From contig MWST01000003.1 in the NCBI GenBank assembly GCA_002050235.1, positions 36,747 through 100,746 on the forward strand: DNA of 64,000 bases. Direction: 5' to 3'. The translations under genes were made by a program, and so were the position numbers. Shown piece after piece: positions 44,811-53,968 of this stretch (its first letter is position 1; every line of letters begins with the position of its first letter). This DNA comes from Polyangiaceae bacterium UTPRO1. GTDB lineage: Bacteria; Desulfobacterota; Binatia; UTPRO1. The notes beneath the pieces were generated by a model that saw only the letters and a list, made by a program, of their open reading frames with translations, was not told where the DNA came from and made no database searches.

Positions 44811-46169
44811 TCAGGCCTTCGCGATCGAGATCGCGCGCGACGGCACTTCGCGAGTCAGGAAGTCCGTTGCTTCCTCGGGGGTCTCGCCGGTCCGCATGCG
44901 CTGCAGGCCCTCGCTCACCGTCTTGCGGGTCATGAGGATGCCGTAGCTCTCCATGATGCGGCGGATCATGTCGTAGTGGATCTCGATCGACTGGGTCACC
45001 GACGCGTAGCCGTGTTGCGCGGCCCGGCGCCGCTCCCAGAAGGCGATCGGCGTCATCTGGAAGAAGTCCAGATCTTTCTCGGCCGGTTCGATGAGGACGA
45101 TGTCGCCCTTGAAATTGGGGTCGTCCTGGTACTGGAGGAGTCCGAGCTGGAGGCGGGAGTGCAGGAGAGTGCGCAGCACCTGGTTGAGGATGGTGAGCAT
45201 GCCGCGGTCGGCGAGCTGCACGCCTTCGGCCACGTAGTCGTCCTTCTGGGGATCGTACTTCCGCACCACCCGGTTCGAGAAGGGGCGGAACGGGTTGTAG
45301 CAGATGACGAGGTCGGCTCCGTGGTCGATGGCGACGTCGATGTTGGCCGTGCGGCGCACGCCGCCGTCGACGTAGTCGATGCCGCGGATGCGCGCCGGCC
45401 GGTAGAAGCCGGGTAGGGCCGTCGAGGCTTGGACCGCCTCGGAGATCGTGAGCGAGCTGTCCTCGTCGTGGCCGAAGACCACGCGCTCGGCCGAGTCGAG
45501 GTTCATCGCCGAGATGTAGAGTTCTTTCTTGCGCGCCTGGAAGAGCGCCTTGAAGCCGTTCGGCATGCGGCGGCGCTCCAGGTTGTCGCGCAGATAGCGC
45601 TCGATGGTCACGTTGTCGAAGAGGCCGGAGGGCACATAGTCGAGCGGAAACGGGAACGGCCGGCCGTCGAGGAGCGCTTGCCCGAGCGGCCGCAGCACGT
45701 CGGCGGCGCGCGTGATCGAGGGCGCGCGCACGAAATCGCGCACCGGGCCGGCGATGCTCTCGGCGAGTGCGGGGCTCTTGGCGACCAGATCCAGGATCGA
45801 GCCCGGGATGAAGGTGGCGAGGTCGAGGATGTAGCGGATCGGGCGCTCGACGAACTCGCTGTAGTTCGGCTGGTAGAAATCGAAGGCGCGGAACTGCGTG
45901 AACTCCTCCGAGCTTCCTTCGAGGCTGCGCAGCATCTCGGGCGGCGTCACGCCGCTTGCCAGCGGGGCCGCCAGGAACGCGCCGGCCGAGAGCCCGACGT
46001 AGATGTCGAAGTCGGTGGTCTTGCGGTTGACCAGGAAGTCGTCGAACGCCTTCAGGCCGCCGAGCTTGAAACCGCCGCCGCTGATGGCGCCGCCGGCGAG
46101 CACGAGGGCGATCCGGGGGTTGCGTTTGCGGACGGTAAGGTCGCTTTTCTGGACGATAGTGATGCCCAT
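44811..46169 (-). CDS. Patatin-like phospholipase
   Basis: A protein of 452 residues. The patatin domain starts with LVLAGGAISGGGFKLGGLKAFDD (glycine-rich oxyanion loop). The nucleophile is S61 in YVGLSAGAFLAAPL and the dyad aspartate sits in YVDGGVRRTANIDVAIDHGADLVIC, near residue 267. It lacks a signal peptide. The C-terminal 150 residues are extra helices (ILNQVLRTLLHSRLQLGLLQY, WERRRAAQHGYASVTQ) that may contact membranes. Predicted lipid acyl hydrolase; the target lipid is unknown. A weak promoter, TTGACG-N16-TTTACA, lies at 46203-46230 on the complement, and GGAAGGG precedes the ATG. Confidence 0.93.
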   Translation of the reverse strand: MGITIVQKSDLTVRKRNPRIALVLAGGAISGGGFKLGGLKAFDDFLVNRKTTDFDIYVGLSAGAFLAAPLASGVTPPEMLRSLEGSSEEFTQFRAFDFYQPNYSEFVERPIRYILDLATFIPGSILDLVAKSPALAESIAGPVRDFVRAPSITRAADVLRPLGQALLDGRPFPFPLDYVPSGLFDNVTIERYLRDNLERRRMPNGFKALFQARKKELYISAMNLDSAERVVFGHDEDSSLTISEAVQASTALPGFYRPARIRGIDYVDGGVRRTANIDVAIDHGADLVICYNPFRPFSNRVVRKYDPQKDDYVAEGVQLADRGMLTILNQVLRTLLHSRLQLGLLQYQDDPNFKGDIVLIEPAEKDLDFFQMTPIAFWERRRAAQHGYASVTQSIEIHYDMIRRIMESYGILMTRKTVSEGLQRMRTGETPEEATDFLTREVPSRAISIAKA

Positions 46170-46254
46170 GTCACCCTTCCCACCACCGACTTCACTGCGA
46201 TCTGTAAAGCAGATGGCGAAACTGCGTCAAGCGCGATACGTACCGGCGCGTTCC

Positions 46255-46977
46255 TCAGTGCCGGAGATCGACCTTGGCCAGGTCGCGGTCGGCGCGTTCG
46301 CGATCGATGGGCGTGTCGATGACGCGCCAGAAGCCGGCGAAGGGGAACCCGTACAATGCCGCACCGGCCGCCAGCATCGCCGGGTAGGTATGGCGGGTGA
46401 TGCTGAACGCTCCTCCCGAGGGCATGAAGTCGAATACCCGCTGCGACAGCACGTGGACGCCCGCGAACATGTACGGCGTGAGCGGCGCCGCCATGCCTTG
46501 CGGCTGCCCGAGGAAGCGGCGCACGCGCTCGTCGGCGTCGATCTCGATCTCGCCGTAGCGCGCCTGGTCGGGGTCGCGACGGAGCACGAGGGTCGCGTCG
46601 GCGCCGCGGGCGCTATGGCAAGCGATGACGCGGTCGAGCGGCACATCGATGATCGTGTCGCTGTTCAGGACGACGAAGTCGTCGCCACCGAGCCACGGTT
46701 GGGCGCGTTTGATGCCGCCGCCGGTGTCGAGGAGCTCGTGCTCGTCGGAGTACCTGATCGCCAGCCCGAACCTGCTGCCGTCGCCGAGCGCGCTCCGCAG
46801 GGCTTCGCCATGCCAGTGGAGGTTCACGACCACGTCGGTGATGCCGTAGCGGCGGAGCAGCTCCAGGCCGTAGGTGATCAGCGGTCGCCCCCCGACCTCG
46901 ACCAGCGCCTTCGGCCGCTCGTCGGTGAGCGGACGCAGGCGGGTGCCGAGTCCGGCGGCCAGCACCATCGCCTTCAC
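46255..46977 (-). CDS. murU: MurNAc-1-phosphate uridylyltransferase (MurU-like)
   Basis: A protein of 240 residues. The start is the GTG at 46977, which overlaps the amgK stop (GTGA) and gives KAMVLAAGLGTRLRPLTDERPKAL, the exact opening expected for MurU; an upstream ATG at 46995 is less likely. Other nucleotidyltransferase landmarks are VNLHWHGEAL, HELLDTGGGIKRA and FVVLNSDTI. MurU makes UDP-MurNAc from MurNAc-1-phosphate in the peptidoglycan salvage route that bypasses de novo MurA synthesis. Pairing with an AmgK-type kinase makes this reading more likely than a generic sugar nucleotidyltransferase. Confidence 0.87.
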   Translation of the reverse strand: MKAMVLAAGLGTRLRPLTDERPKALVEVGGRPLITYGLELLRRYGITDVVVNLHWHGEALRSALGDGSRFGLAIRYSDEHELLDTGGGIKRAQPWLGGDDFVVLNSDTIIDVPLDRVIACHSARGADATLVLRRDPDQARYGEIEIDADERVRRFLGQPQGMAAPLTPYMFAGVHVLSQRVFDFMPSGGAFSITRHTYPAMLAAGAALYGFPFAGFWRVIDTPIDRERADRDLAKVDLRH

Positions 46978-48026
46978 GGCGCCGCAGCCGGCCATTGCGC
47001 CGCGAACTCGCTCGGGAGCGCGCCCGGCAGCGGCACCTCGGCGAGGAAGCGTCGGCAGGTAGCGACCACGTCGGACAGGAACGCGAGCGGCGCCGGCTTC
47101 CCCTTGGCGAGCGCGATGTAGTGGATGCGTCCCAGTACTTTGAGCGCGCGGTGCAGGGCGATGCGCGCGTAGCGGCGCCGGTCGAGGTCCTCCGTCCGGC
47201 CGCGCCCGCTCCAGTAGTGAGCGAGGAGCCGCTGCTCCATGGGCGCGTCGATCAGGCGCGGGGTCACGCGATCGGTGAGCAGCGACGCCAGATCGTACTC
47301 GGGCGGAGCCAGGAACGCGTCCTGGAAGTCGATGACGATCGGTCGGTCGCCGCGCCAGAGGAGATTCCAGCCGTGGTAGTCACGGTGGCTCAGTACGCGC
47401 GGCGCCCAGGCGAGCTCCCGCGTGATGGCGTCGAAGCTTTCCTGGTAACCGCGGCGGGCGGCGGCCGAGAGGGTGAGTCCGAGGCGGCGCTCCACGCCCC
47501 ATTCGAGGAAATGCTCGAGCTCCCACTGCAGGAGCCGGGCGTCGAGCCCCTGTTGGAAGGCGATGCTGGTAGCCGGACGATGCGTGGTGCCGCGCTCGTG
47601 GAGGACGAGGAGCACGTCGATGGCGCGGCGATACAGGCGCTCTGTGCCGGCCGGGTCGCGGGCGGCGGCGTCCCAGAGCGCGACGTCTCCGGCGTCCTCC
47701 AATATGAGCACTCCCTGGTCGACGGCAGCGACGTAGACATCCGGAACCGGCACGCCGATGGCGGTGAGCAGGCGGTGCACGTCGAGGAAGGGGAGCTCGA
47801 CGGGGGGTGCGTCGAAGACACCGAGCTCCTCCGAGCTCAGGGGCAAGCCGCTGCCGGCGAGCACCATCACGATCGCGGTCTCTGGCGCGCCGCCGCCGGC
47901 GAGGCCGGCGCGCAGGTAGCGGCGTGTGGAGAAGTCGCCCGCCAGGTGGACGACGCTCGCGAGCTCCGTGCCCGGCCAGCGCGCTCCGACCAGGCGCGCG
48001 ATCAGCGGCGTGACGTCGTCCGGCAT
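46974..48026 (-). CDS. amgK: Anomeric N-acetylmuramate/N-acetylglucosamine kinase (AmgK-like)
   Basis: A protein of 350 residues of the aminoglycoside-phosphotransferase fold. The N-lobe includes HLAGDFSTRRYLRAGL and an ATP strand ETAIVMVLAG. The catalytic loop is LSHRDYHGWNLLW (H about 214, with Asp and Asn) and the metal loop VIDFQDAFLAPPEYDLASLL. AmgK phosphorylates MurNAc at C1 for the MurU partner encoded next, in peptidoglycan recycling. ATG 48026 is used; longer frames upstream run into the promoter region of nuoA. The gene is divergent from the nuo operon. Confidence 0.87.
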   Translation of the reverse strand: MPDDVTPLIARLVGARWPGTELASVVHLAGDFSTRRYLRAGLAGGGAPETAIVMVLAGSGLPLSSEELGVFDAPPVELPFLDVHRLLTAIGVPVPDVYVAAVDQGVLILEDAGDVALWDAAARDPAGTERLYRRAIDVLLVLHERGTTHRPATSIAFQQGLDARLLQWELEHFLEWGVERRLGLTLSAAARRGYQESFDAITRELAWAPRVLSHRDYHGWNLLWRGDRPIVIDFQDAFLAPPEYDLASLLTDRVTPRLIDAPMEQRLLAHYWSGRGRTEDLDRRRYARIALHRALKVLGRIHYIALAKGKPAPLAFLSDVVATCRRFLAEVPLPGALPSEFAAQWPAAAP

Positions 48027-48095
48027 GGCGTTGCCGTCGTGTAGCGCGCGCGCGTCCGGCGCACCAGCGGCTCGCCGTGTCGAGCGCCCGCAACC

Positions 48096-48123
48096 TTGAC
48101 ATGCGGGAGACCATCGGCATAAC
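48096..48123 (+). promoter_or_regulatory. Sigma-70-type promoter for the nuo operon
   Basis: TTGACA (48096-48101), 16 bases, CATAAC (48118-48123; 4 of 6). It sits 59 bases upstream of the GTG taken as the nuoA start, giving a leader of about 50 bases. This arrangement argues against a nuoA start at 48077 or 48101. Confidence 0.45.
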
Positions 48124-48181
48124 GGGTGGCGCCGCGCGGCCCCGGCTGCGCGGGGGCACGGGTTTCGCGGGGGCATTCGCA

Positions 48182-48544
48182 GTGCTGGACCAATACATCG
48201 GCGTCCTCATCACGTTCGCGCTCGGCACCGTGATCGTCCTCGGGATGGTCTCCGGCAGCATGATCTTCGGCGCCCGCAGCAAGGGGCGCCGCGCGGTCAA
48301 GGACGAGGTCTTCGAGTGCGGCAACCCGTCGTCGGGCCCCGCGCGCGGCCGCTTTTCGGTCCACTTCTACCTCGTCGCCATCCTCTTCATCGTCTTCGAC
48401 GTCGAGGTCGTGTTCATGTACCCGTGGGCGATCGTATTTCGACAGCTCGGCGTCCCCGGTTTCATCGAGATGCTCACGTTCGTCGCCGTCCTCGGGTTCG
48501 GCCTCGTCTACGTCTGGCGGCGCGGGGCGCTGGCGTGGGATTGA
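48182..48544 (+). CDS. nuoA: NADH-quinone oxidoreductase subunit A
   Basis: A protein of 120 residues from GTG 48182, with three membrane helices and the loop DEVFECGNPSSGPARGRFSVHFYLVAILFIVFDVEVVFMYPWAI. The E-C-G and FDVE-VF-YPWA elements are invariant in NuoA. An earlier ATG (48101) would add 27 residues without hydrophobic character and overlaps the likely promoter. NuoA forms part of the membrane arm of complex I near the quinone site. Its stop overlaps the TTG start of nuoH. Confidence 0.93.
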   Translation: MLDQYIGVLITFALGTVIVLGMVSGSMIFGARSKGRRAVKDEVFECGNPSSGPARGRFSVHFYLVAILFIVFDVEVVFMYPWAIVFRQLGVPGFIEMLTFVAVLGFGLVYVWRRGALAWD

Positions 48545-49632
48545 TCGCGGTCGGCATTGCGGCGGTGAAGGCATTCGCCGTGCTGATGCTCGTGCTCAAC
48601 ATGAGCGCCGTCCTGCTCTGGGTGGAGCGCAAGGGGAGCGCGCTGATCCAAGATCGTATCGGCGCCAACCGGGCCAACGTCTTCGGCGTCATGCCGCTGA
48701 ACCTGGGGCTCCTGAACACGCTCGTCGCCGACCCGATCAAGCTGCTCACCAAGGAGGACATGGTGCCGGCGGGAGCCGACAAGCTCCTGCATTTCCTGGC
48801 CCCGTTCCTCGCCGTCTTCCCCGTCCTGGTCACCTTCGCGGCCATCCCGTTCGGAGACGAGCTCGTCATCGGCGGCCAGGCGATCAATCTCCAGGTCGCC
48901 GCTCTCGACATCGGCATCCTCTACGTGCTCGCCATGTCCTCGCTCGCGATCTACGGTGTGGTCCTCGGCGGCTGGGCTTCGAACAGCCGCTGGGCGCTCC
49001 TCGGCGGCATCCGCGGCGCTGCCCAGATGATCTCCTACGAGATCGCCATGGGTCTCGCCCTCATCGGCGCGGTGATGGCTTTCGGTACGCTCGATATGCA
49101 GGCGATCGCCCGCGCCCAGGGGCATCATTTCTTCGGCGTCATCCCGGCGTGGGGCGTCATCTACCAGCCGCTCGCCTTCCTCATCTTCCTGATCGCCGGC
49201 ATCGCCGAGACCAAGCGGGTTCCGTTCGACTTGCCCGAGGGCGAGTCGGAGCTGGTCAGCGGCTATTTCACCGAGTACTCGGGCATGAAGCAGGCGGCGT
49301 TCATGTTGAGCGATTTCGCGGAGAGCGTCGTCGTCGCCGGTCTCGCTGCCACGCTCTTCTTCGGCGCCTGGCAGGTGCCGTTCCTCTTTCGTGACGGCTT
49401 CCACTTTCCCGGCGGCGTGATCGTGGCGCTGCCGCACCTCGCGGTCGTCGTCCTCCAGATCGTGAGCTTCACGCTCAAGGTCTTCGCGCTCTGCGTGTTT
49501 CAGATCCTCGTGCGTTGGACGCTGCCGCGCTACCGCTACGACCAGGTCATGGACCTCGGGTGGAAGTATCTGCTGCCCTTGGCGCTCGCGAACATGCTCG
49601 TCACGGGCATCGTCATCGTGTCGATCGGCTGA
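48541..49632 (+). CDS. nuoH: NADH-quinone oxidoreductase subunit H
   Basis: A protein of 363 residues. The TTG start (48541) overlaps the nuoA stop and gives a complete first helix ([41 protein letters not shown]). Later starts would remove it. Signatures are [83 protein letters not shown] and the final [32 protein letters not shown]. NuoH forms most of the quinone chamber and couples it to the proton channels. In most genomes the peripheral subunits lie between nuoA and nuoH; here nothing does. Confidence 0.96.
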   Translation: MIAVGIAAVKAFAVLMLVLNMSAVLLWVERKGSALIQDRIGANRANVFGVMPLNLGLLNTLVADPIKLLTKEDMVPAGADKLLHFLAPFLAVFPVLVTFAAIPFGDELVIGGQAINLQVAALDIGILYVLAMSSLAIYGVVLGGWASNSRWALLGGIRGAAQMISYEIAMGLALIGAVMAFGTLDMQAIARAQGHHFFGVIPAWGVIYQPLAFLIFLIAGIAETKRVPFDLPEGESELVSGYFTEYSGMKQAAFMLSDFAESVVVAGLAATLFFGAWQVPFLFRDGFHFPGGVIVALPHLAVVVLQIVSFTLKVFALCVFQILVRWTLPRYRYDQVMDLGWKYLLPLALANMLVTGIVIVSIG

Positions 49633-50147
49633 TGACGATGGGAGCCGCCCTCTTCCTCCTGGTCGCGGTGGCGACCGTCGCCGCCGCCCTCGGCGTGGTC
49701 CTGCATCCGAATCCGGTAAAGAGCGCGATCTTCCTGGTGGTCACGCTGTTCCTCCTGGCGATCGTCTTCGTCCTCCTCGAAGCCCACATGATCGCGGCGC
49801 TCCAGGTCATCGTCTACGCGGGCGCGATCATGGTGCTCTTCTTGTTCGTCATCATGCTCCTGAACCTCCAGGACGACGATCCGGAGCGCGGCCGCCACCG
49901 CTACGTTCTGCGCGGGCTCGCCTGGCTCGGCGGCGTCGTTCTCGCGGTCGAGCTGGCGCTGCTCCTGCGCGGCGCCACCATGGGCGGCGGCGAGGTGCCG
50001 GCGGACTACGGGAGCGCGGAAGCCGTGGCGCGCAGCCTCTATACCGACTTCCTCCTGCCGTTCGAGCTGACGTCGATCCTGCTGCTGGTCGCGGTGGTGG
50101 GCGCGGTCCTGCTGGCGCAGAAGCAGAGACGGTCGAGCCTCCCATGA
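49632..50147 (+). CDS. nuoJ: NADH-quinone oxidoreductase subunit J
   Basis: A protein of 171 residues, start ATG in the TGATG junction with nuoH. Five membrane helices are seen, including the family segments [57 protein letters not shown]. The pi-bulge helix 3 glycine lies in [12 protein letters not shown]. The C-terminus contains [20 protein letters not shown]. Part of the membrane arm; coupled to nuoK by an ATGA overlap. Confidence 0.95.
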   Translation: MTMGAALFLLVAVATVAAALGVVLHPNPVKSAIFLVVTLFLLAIVFVLLEAHMIAALQVIVYAGAIMVLFLFVIMLLNLQDDDPERGRHRYVLRGLAWLGGVVLAVELALLLRGATMGGGEVPADYGSAEAVARSLYTDFLLPFELTSILLLVAVVGAVLLAQKQRRSSLP

Positions 50148-50449
50148 TCGTTCCGACGCAATGGGTGTTGATGTTGTCGGCGGTGCTCTTTGCGATCGGC
50201 GTCGTCGGCGTGCTCGTGCGCCGGAACGTCATCGTGATCTTCATGGCGATCGAGCTCATGCTGAACGCCGTGAACCTGAGCTTCATCGCGCTGGCCCGGG
50301 CGCGCGGCGCGGTGGACGGACAGGTGGTCGTCTTCTTCGTGATGACCGTCGCCGCCGCCGAAGCCGCGGTCGGCCTCGCCATCATAATCGCCTCCTTCCG
50401 CAACCGGAGCACGGTCAACGTCGACGAGCTGGCGTTGCTGCGCGGCTGA
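50144..50449 (+). CDS. nuoK: NADH-quinone oxidoreductase subunit K
   Basis: A protein of 101 residues with three helices. Conserved acidic residues lie in [18 protein letters not shown] (TM2) and [15 protein letters not shown] (TM3), the glutamates needed for proton movement in NuoK/MrpC. Length and order are standard. It overlaps nuoJ by ATGA and is followed after 4 bases by nuoL. Confidence 0.96.
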   Translation: MIVPTQWVLMLSAVLFAIGVVGVLVRRNVIVIFMAIELMLNAVNLSFIALARARGAVDGQVVVFFVMTVAAAEAAVGLAIIIASFRNRSTVNVDELALLRG

Positions 50450-50453
50450 TCCC

Positions 50454-52400
50454 ATGCACGAGACCCACGCCGCCGCCGAGGCCGTGATCCTGCACTCGCA
50501 GGTGCTCTGGCTGATCCCGACCCTGCCGCTCCTCGGATTCCTGATCGCCGTCGCCGCCGAGCGCGTGCCCGGCCTGGTGAAGATCACGTCGCCGGTCGCG
50601 GTGCTGGCGGCGTTCGCGGTCACGGTCGCTGCGGCGGCGGCTCTCTTCGCCGCCCCGCCGGGGGCGCGCCTCTCCCAGACCGCATACACGTGGATGACCT
50701 CCGGGCCGTTCCACGCCGACGTCGCCTTCCGCTTCGACGCGCTCTCGGCGGTGATGGCGCTCTTCGTCACCGGGGTCGGGCTGCTGATCCACGTCTATTC
50801 CGTCGGCTACATGGCCCACGACGACTGCTGTCCGCGCTTTTTCGCGTACATGAACCTCTTCATGTTCGCGATGCTGCTGCTGGTGCTCGGCGACAATCTG
50901 CTGGTGCTGTTCGTCGGCTGGGAGGGCGTCGGCCTCTGTTCCTATCTCCTGATCGGGTTTTGGTACGAGAACGACGACAACGCGGCCGCCGGCAAGAAGG
51001 CGTTCATCGTCAACCGCATCGGCGACATGGGCTTCGTCCTCGGGCTCTTCCTGCTCGCCTGGAGCCTGGCGCCGGCGGCGGGCGGCGTCCTCGACCTCGG
51101 CTTCGCCCACATCGAGGCCCACGCCGCGAGCCTCGCGCCCGGGACCGCGACCGTGATCGCGCTGCTCTTGCTCTTCGGCGCGACCGGCAAATCGGCGCAG
51201 ATACCGCTCTACGTCTGGCTTCCGGACGCCATGGCGGGACCGACTCCGGTCTCGGCCCTGATCCACGCCGCGACCATGGTGACCGCGGGCGTCTACATGA
51301 TCGCGCGGCTGAACGTCGTCTACATGTTGAGCCCGGCGGCGATGCAGGCGGTCGCCGTGCTCGGCGCCGCTACGGCTTTCTTCGCCGCCACGATCGCGCT
51401 CGTGCAGAACGACATCAAGAAGGTGCTGGCCTATTCGACGGTGAGCCAGATCGGCTTCATGATGCTGGCCCTGGGGGTCGGCGCCTTCGCGACCGCGGTG
51501 TTCCACGTGATGACCCACGCCTTCTTCAAGGGTCTCCTCTTCCTCGGCGCCGGCAGCGTGATCCACGGCATGGGCGGGGAACAGGACGTCCGCAAGATGG
51601 GCGGGCTCCGCACCAGGATGCCGGTCACCTTCTGGACCTTTGCGGCCGCCACGCTGGCGATCGCGGGGGCCCCGGGCTTCGCCGGCTTCTTCAGCAAGGA
51701 CGAGATCCTCTACCACACGTGGGCGGGCGGGCATCCCTGGCTCTGGCTAGTGGCGACGGCCGCCGCGACGCTCACCGCCTTCTATATGTTCCGCGTCCTC
51801 TTCCTCACCTTCTTCGGCGAGCTCCGGGCCGATCCCGACACTGCGCACCACGTCCACGAGTCGCCGCCGGTCATGACGATCCCGCTCGCCATCCTGGCGG
51901 TGCTGTCGATCGTGGGCGGCTGGGTCGGACTTCCCGAGCACTGGCTTTGGGGCAACCGTTTCGGCGGCTTCCTGGCGCCGGTCACCGGCCACCCTCATCT
52001 GGCGACGGGCGGCCTGCTCGGCGAGGGCGGGCTCATGGTCATCGCGACGACGGTCGCGTTCGCCGGCGCCGCGCTCGCCTACGTCTTCTACCTGCGCCGC
52101 CCCGACATGCCGGCGACGCTCAGCCGCAATATGAGGGGCGTCTACGAGCTCCTGCTCGACAAGTATCGGATCGACGAGCTCTACGATGCGACCGTCGTCA
52201 CCCCGTACGTGCGCTGCTCGACCTTCCTCTGGAAGGTCGCCGATCAGGAGCTGATCGACGGCTTCGTGAACGGCGTCGCCGGGAGCCTGATCGCGAACGG
52301 CGATCTCTGGCGGCGCCTGCAGACCGGAAACGTGCAGCACTACGCGCTCGTGTTCCTCGGCGGGGTCGTCGCGGTGCTCGCCTATTACGTGATCCGATGA
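50454..52400 (+). CDS. nuoL: NADH-quinone oxidoreductase subunit L (antiporter-like)
   Basis: A protein of 648 residues with about 16 helices. Core motifs are FVGWEGVGLCSYLLIGFWYEN with the channel glutamate, ATGKSAQIPLYVWLPDAMAGPTPVSALIHAATMVTAGVYMIAR with the key lysine, and KVLAYSTVSQIGFMMLALGVGA. The C-terminal piece includes the lateral helix region and ends NVQHYALVFLGGVVAVLAYYVI. It is a distal proton-pumping subunit. The gene ends in an ATGA overlap with nuoM. Confidence 0.97.
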   Translation: MHETHAAAEAVILHSQVLWLIPTLPLLGFLIAVAAERVPGLVKITSPVAVLAAFAVTVAAAAALFAAPPGARLSQTAYTWMTSGPFHADVAFRFDALSAVMALFVTGVGLLIHVYSVGYMAHDDCCPRFFAYMNLFMFAMLLLVLGDNLLVLFVGWEGVGLCSYLLIGFWYENDDNAAAGKKAFIVNRIGDMGFVLGLFLLAWSLAPAAGGVLDLGFAHIEAHAASLAPGTATVIALLLLFGATGKSAQIPLYVWLPDAMAGPTPVSALIHAATMVTAGVYMIARLNVVYMLSPAAMQAVAVLGAATAFFAATIALVQNDIKKVLAYSTVSQIGFMMLALGVGAFATAVFHVMTHAFFKGLLFLGAGSVIHGMGGEQDVRKMGGLRTRMPVTFWTFAAATLAIAGAPGFAGFFSKDEILYHTWAGGHPWLWLVATAAATLTAFYMFRVLFLTFFGELRADPDTAHHVHESPPVMTIPLAILAVLSIVGGWVGLPEHWLWGNRFGGFLAPVTGHPHLATGGLLGEGGLMVIATTVAFAGAALAYVFYLRRPDMPATLSRNMRGVYELLLDKYRIDELYDATVVTPYVRCSTFLWKVADQELIDGFVNGVAGSLIANGDLWRRLQTGNVQHYALVFLGGVVAVLAYYVIR

Positions 52401-53968
52401 GCGCCTTCGAACCGGCCGGGGGGAGCGGCAACGTGCTTCTGAGCCTCGTCGTCTGGACGCCGATGATCGGCGCCTTCCTCGTCCTGCTGCTGCCGCGCGA
52501 GCAGGTCGACGGCGCCCGACGTGCGGCGTTCGTCTTTTCGTTGATCACGTTCCTCTTGTCGCTCGGCCTCTGGGCCGGCTTCCGTCCGAACACGGCCGAG
52601 TTCCAGTTCCTGGAACAGCATCCGTGGATCCCGGAGTGGGGCATCCAGTACCTGCTCGGCATCGACGGGGTGAGCCTCTTTCTCGTCCTGCTCACCACGT
52701 TCCTGACCCCGCTCGTGATCCTCTTCTCCTTCGACGGCGTGCAGAAGCGCGTCAAGGAATACTTCTTCTTCATGCTGGCGCTCGAGACCGGGCTCGTCGG
52801 CACCTTCGTCGCCCTCGACCTGTTCCTCTTCTACGTCTTCTGGGAGCTCATGCTGGTGCCGATGTACTTCATCATCGGCATCTGGGGCGGCCAGCGCCGG
52901 ATCTACGCTTCGATCAAGTTCCTGATCTACACGCTCACCGCGAGCCTGCTGATGTTGCTCGCGATCCTCTACCTCGTGGGCGCGCACGCCCGCGCCGGCG
53001 CGCCGACGACCTTCGACGTGCGGCTCCTCTACGACGTGGCGCTGAGCCCCGCGGAGCAGGGCTGGCTGTTCGCCGCCTTCGCGGTCGCTTTTGCGGTCAA
53101 GGTGCCCATGTTTCCCCTCCACACCTGGCTCCCCGACGCGCACGTCGAGGCGCCGACCGGCGGCTCGGTGATCTTGGCGAGCGTCATGCTGAAGCTCGGC
53201 ACCTACGGCTTCCTGCGCTTCGCGATGCCGCTCTTCCCGACGGCGATGGCGGCGGCGACGCCCTTCATCCTGGCGCTCGCGGTGGTCGGCATCGTCTATG
53301 GCGCCATGGTCGCGATGGTGCAGCCCGACTTGAAGAAGCTCGTCGCCTATTCATCGGTGTCGCACTTGGGCTTCGTGATGCTCGGGCTTTTCGCCCTGAA
53401 CCCGATGGGAATCCAGGGGGCGATCTACCAGATGCTGAACCACGGCCTGTCGACGGGAGCGCTCTTCCTCCTGGTCGGGATGATCTACGAGCGCCGCCAC
53501 ACGCGCCTGATCTCCGACTTCGGCGGCCTCTGGAAGCCGCTGCCGCGCTATGCCGCGGTGTTCATGGTCGTGACCTTGTCGTCGATCGGCTTGCCGGGCC
53601 TGAACGGGTTCGTCGGCGAGTTCCTGATCCTCCTCGGCGCCTTCGGGCAGAGCCGCCTCGCGGCCGTACTGGCGTCGAGCGGTCTCATTCTCGGCGCCGT
53701 CTACATGCTGTGGATGTTCCAGCGGGTCTTCTTCGGGCCGGTGCGCCACGAAGAGAACATGGCGCTAGCGGATCTTCGCCCGCGCGAAGTCGCGGTCCTG
53801 GCGCCGGTGGTCGCGATGATCGTCGTCATGGGCGTGTACCCGAAGCCGTTTCTCGAGGTGATGGAGCCGTCGGTGAAGGCGATCATCGCCCGCATGGAGA
53901 AGCAGCAGGCGCGCGCCGTGGCGATCGACGGGCAGGGCGCGGCGACGAAGCCGGCGAGGGGCGTGTGA
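52397..53968 (+). CDS. nuoM: NADH-quinone oxidoreductase subunit M (antiporter-like)
   Basis: A protein of 523 residues with about 14 helices. Family motifs are YLLGIDGVSLFLVLLTTFLTPLVIL, FYVFWELMLVPMYFIIGIWGG with the conserved Glu, KVPMFPLHTWLPDAHVEAPTGGSVILASVMLKLGTYGFLRF, and QPDLKKLVAYSSVSHLGFVMLG. The C-terminus is a hydrophilic, Ala/Lys-rich tail. It overlaps nuoN by TGATG. Confidence 0.97.
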   Translation: MSAFEPAGGSGNVLLSLVVWTPMIGAFLVLLLPREQVDGARRAAFVFSLITFLLSLGLWAGFRPNTAEFQFLEQHPWIPEWGIQYLLGIDGVSLFLVLLTTFLTPLVILFSFDGVQKRVKEYFFFMLALETGLVGTFVALDLFLFYVFWELMLVPMYFIIGIWGGQRRIYASIKFLIYTLTASLLMLLAILYLVGAHARAGAPTTFDVRLLYDVALSPAEQGWLFAAFAVAFAVKVPMFPLHTWLPDAHVEAPTGGSVILASVMLKLGTYGFLRFAMPLFPTAMAAATPFILALAVVGIVYGAMVAMVQPDLKKLVAYSSVSHLGFVMLGLFALNPMGIQGAIYQMLNHGLSTGALFLLVGMIYERRHTRLISDFGGLWKPLPRYAAVFMVVTLSSIGLPGLNGFVGEFLILLGAFGQSRLAAVLASSGLILGAVYMLWMFQRVFFGPVRHEENMALADLRPREVAVLAPVVAMIVVMGVYPKPFLEVMEPSVKAIIARMEKQQARAVAIDGQGAATKPARGV

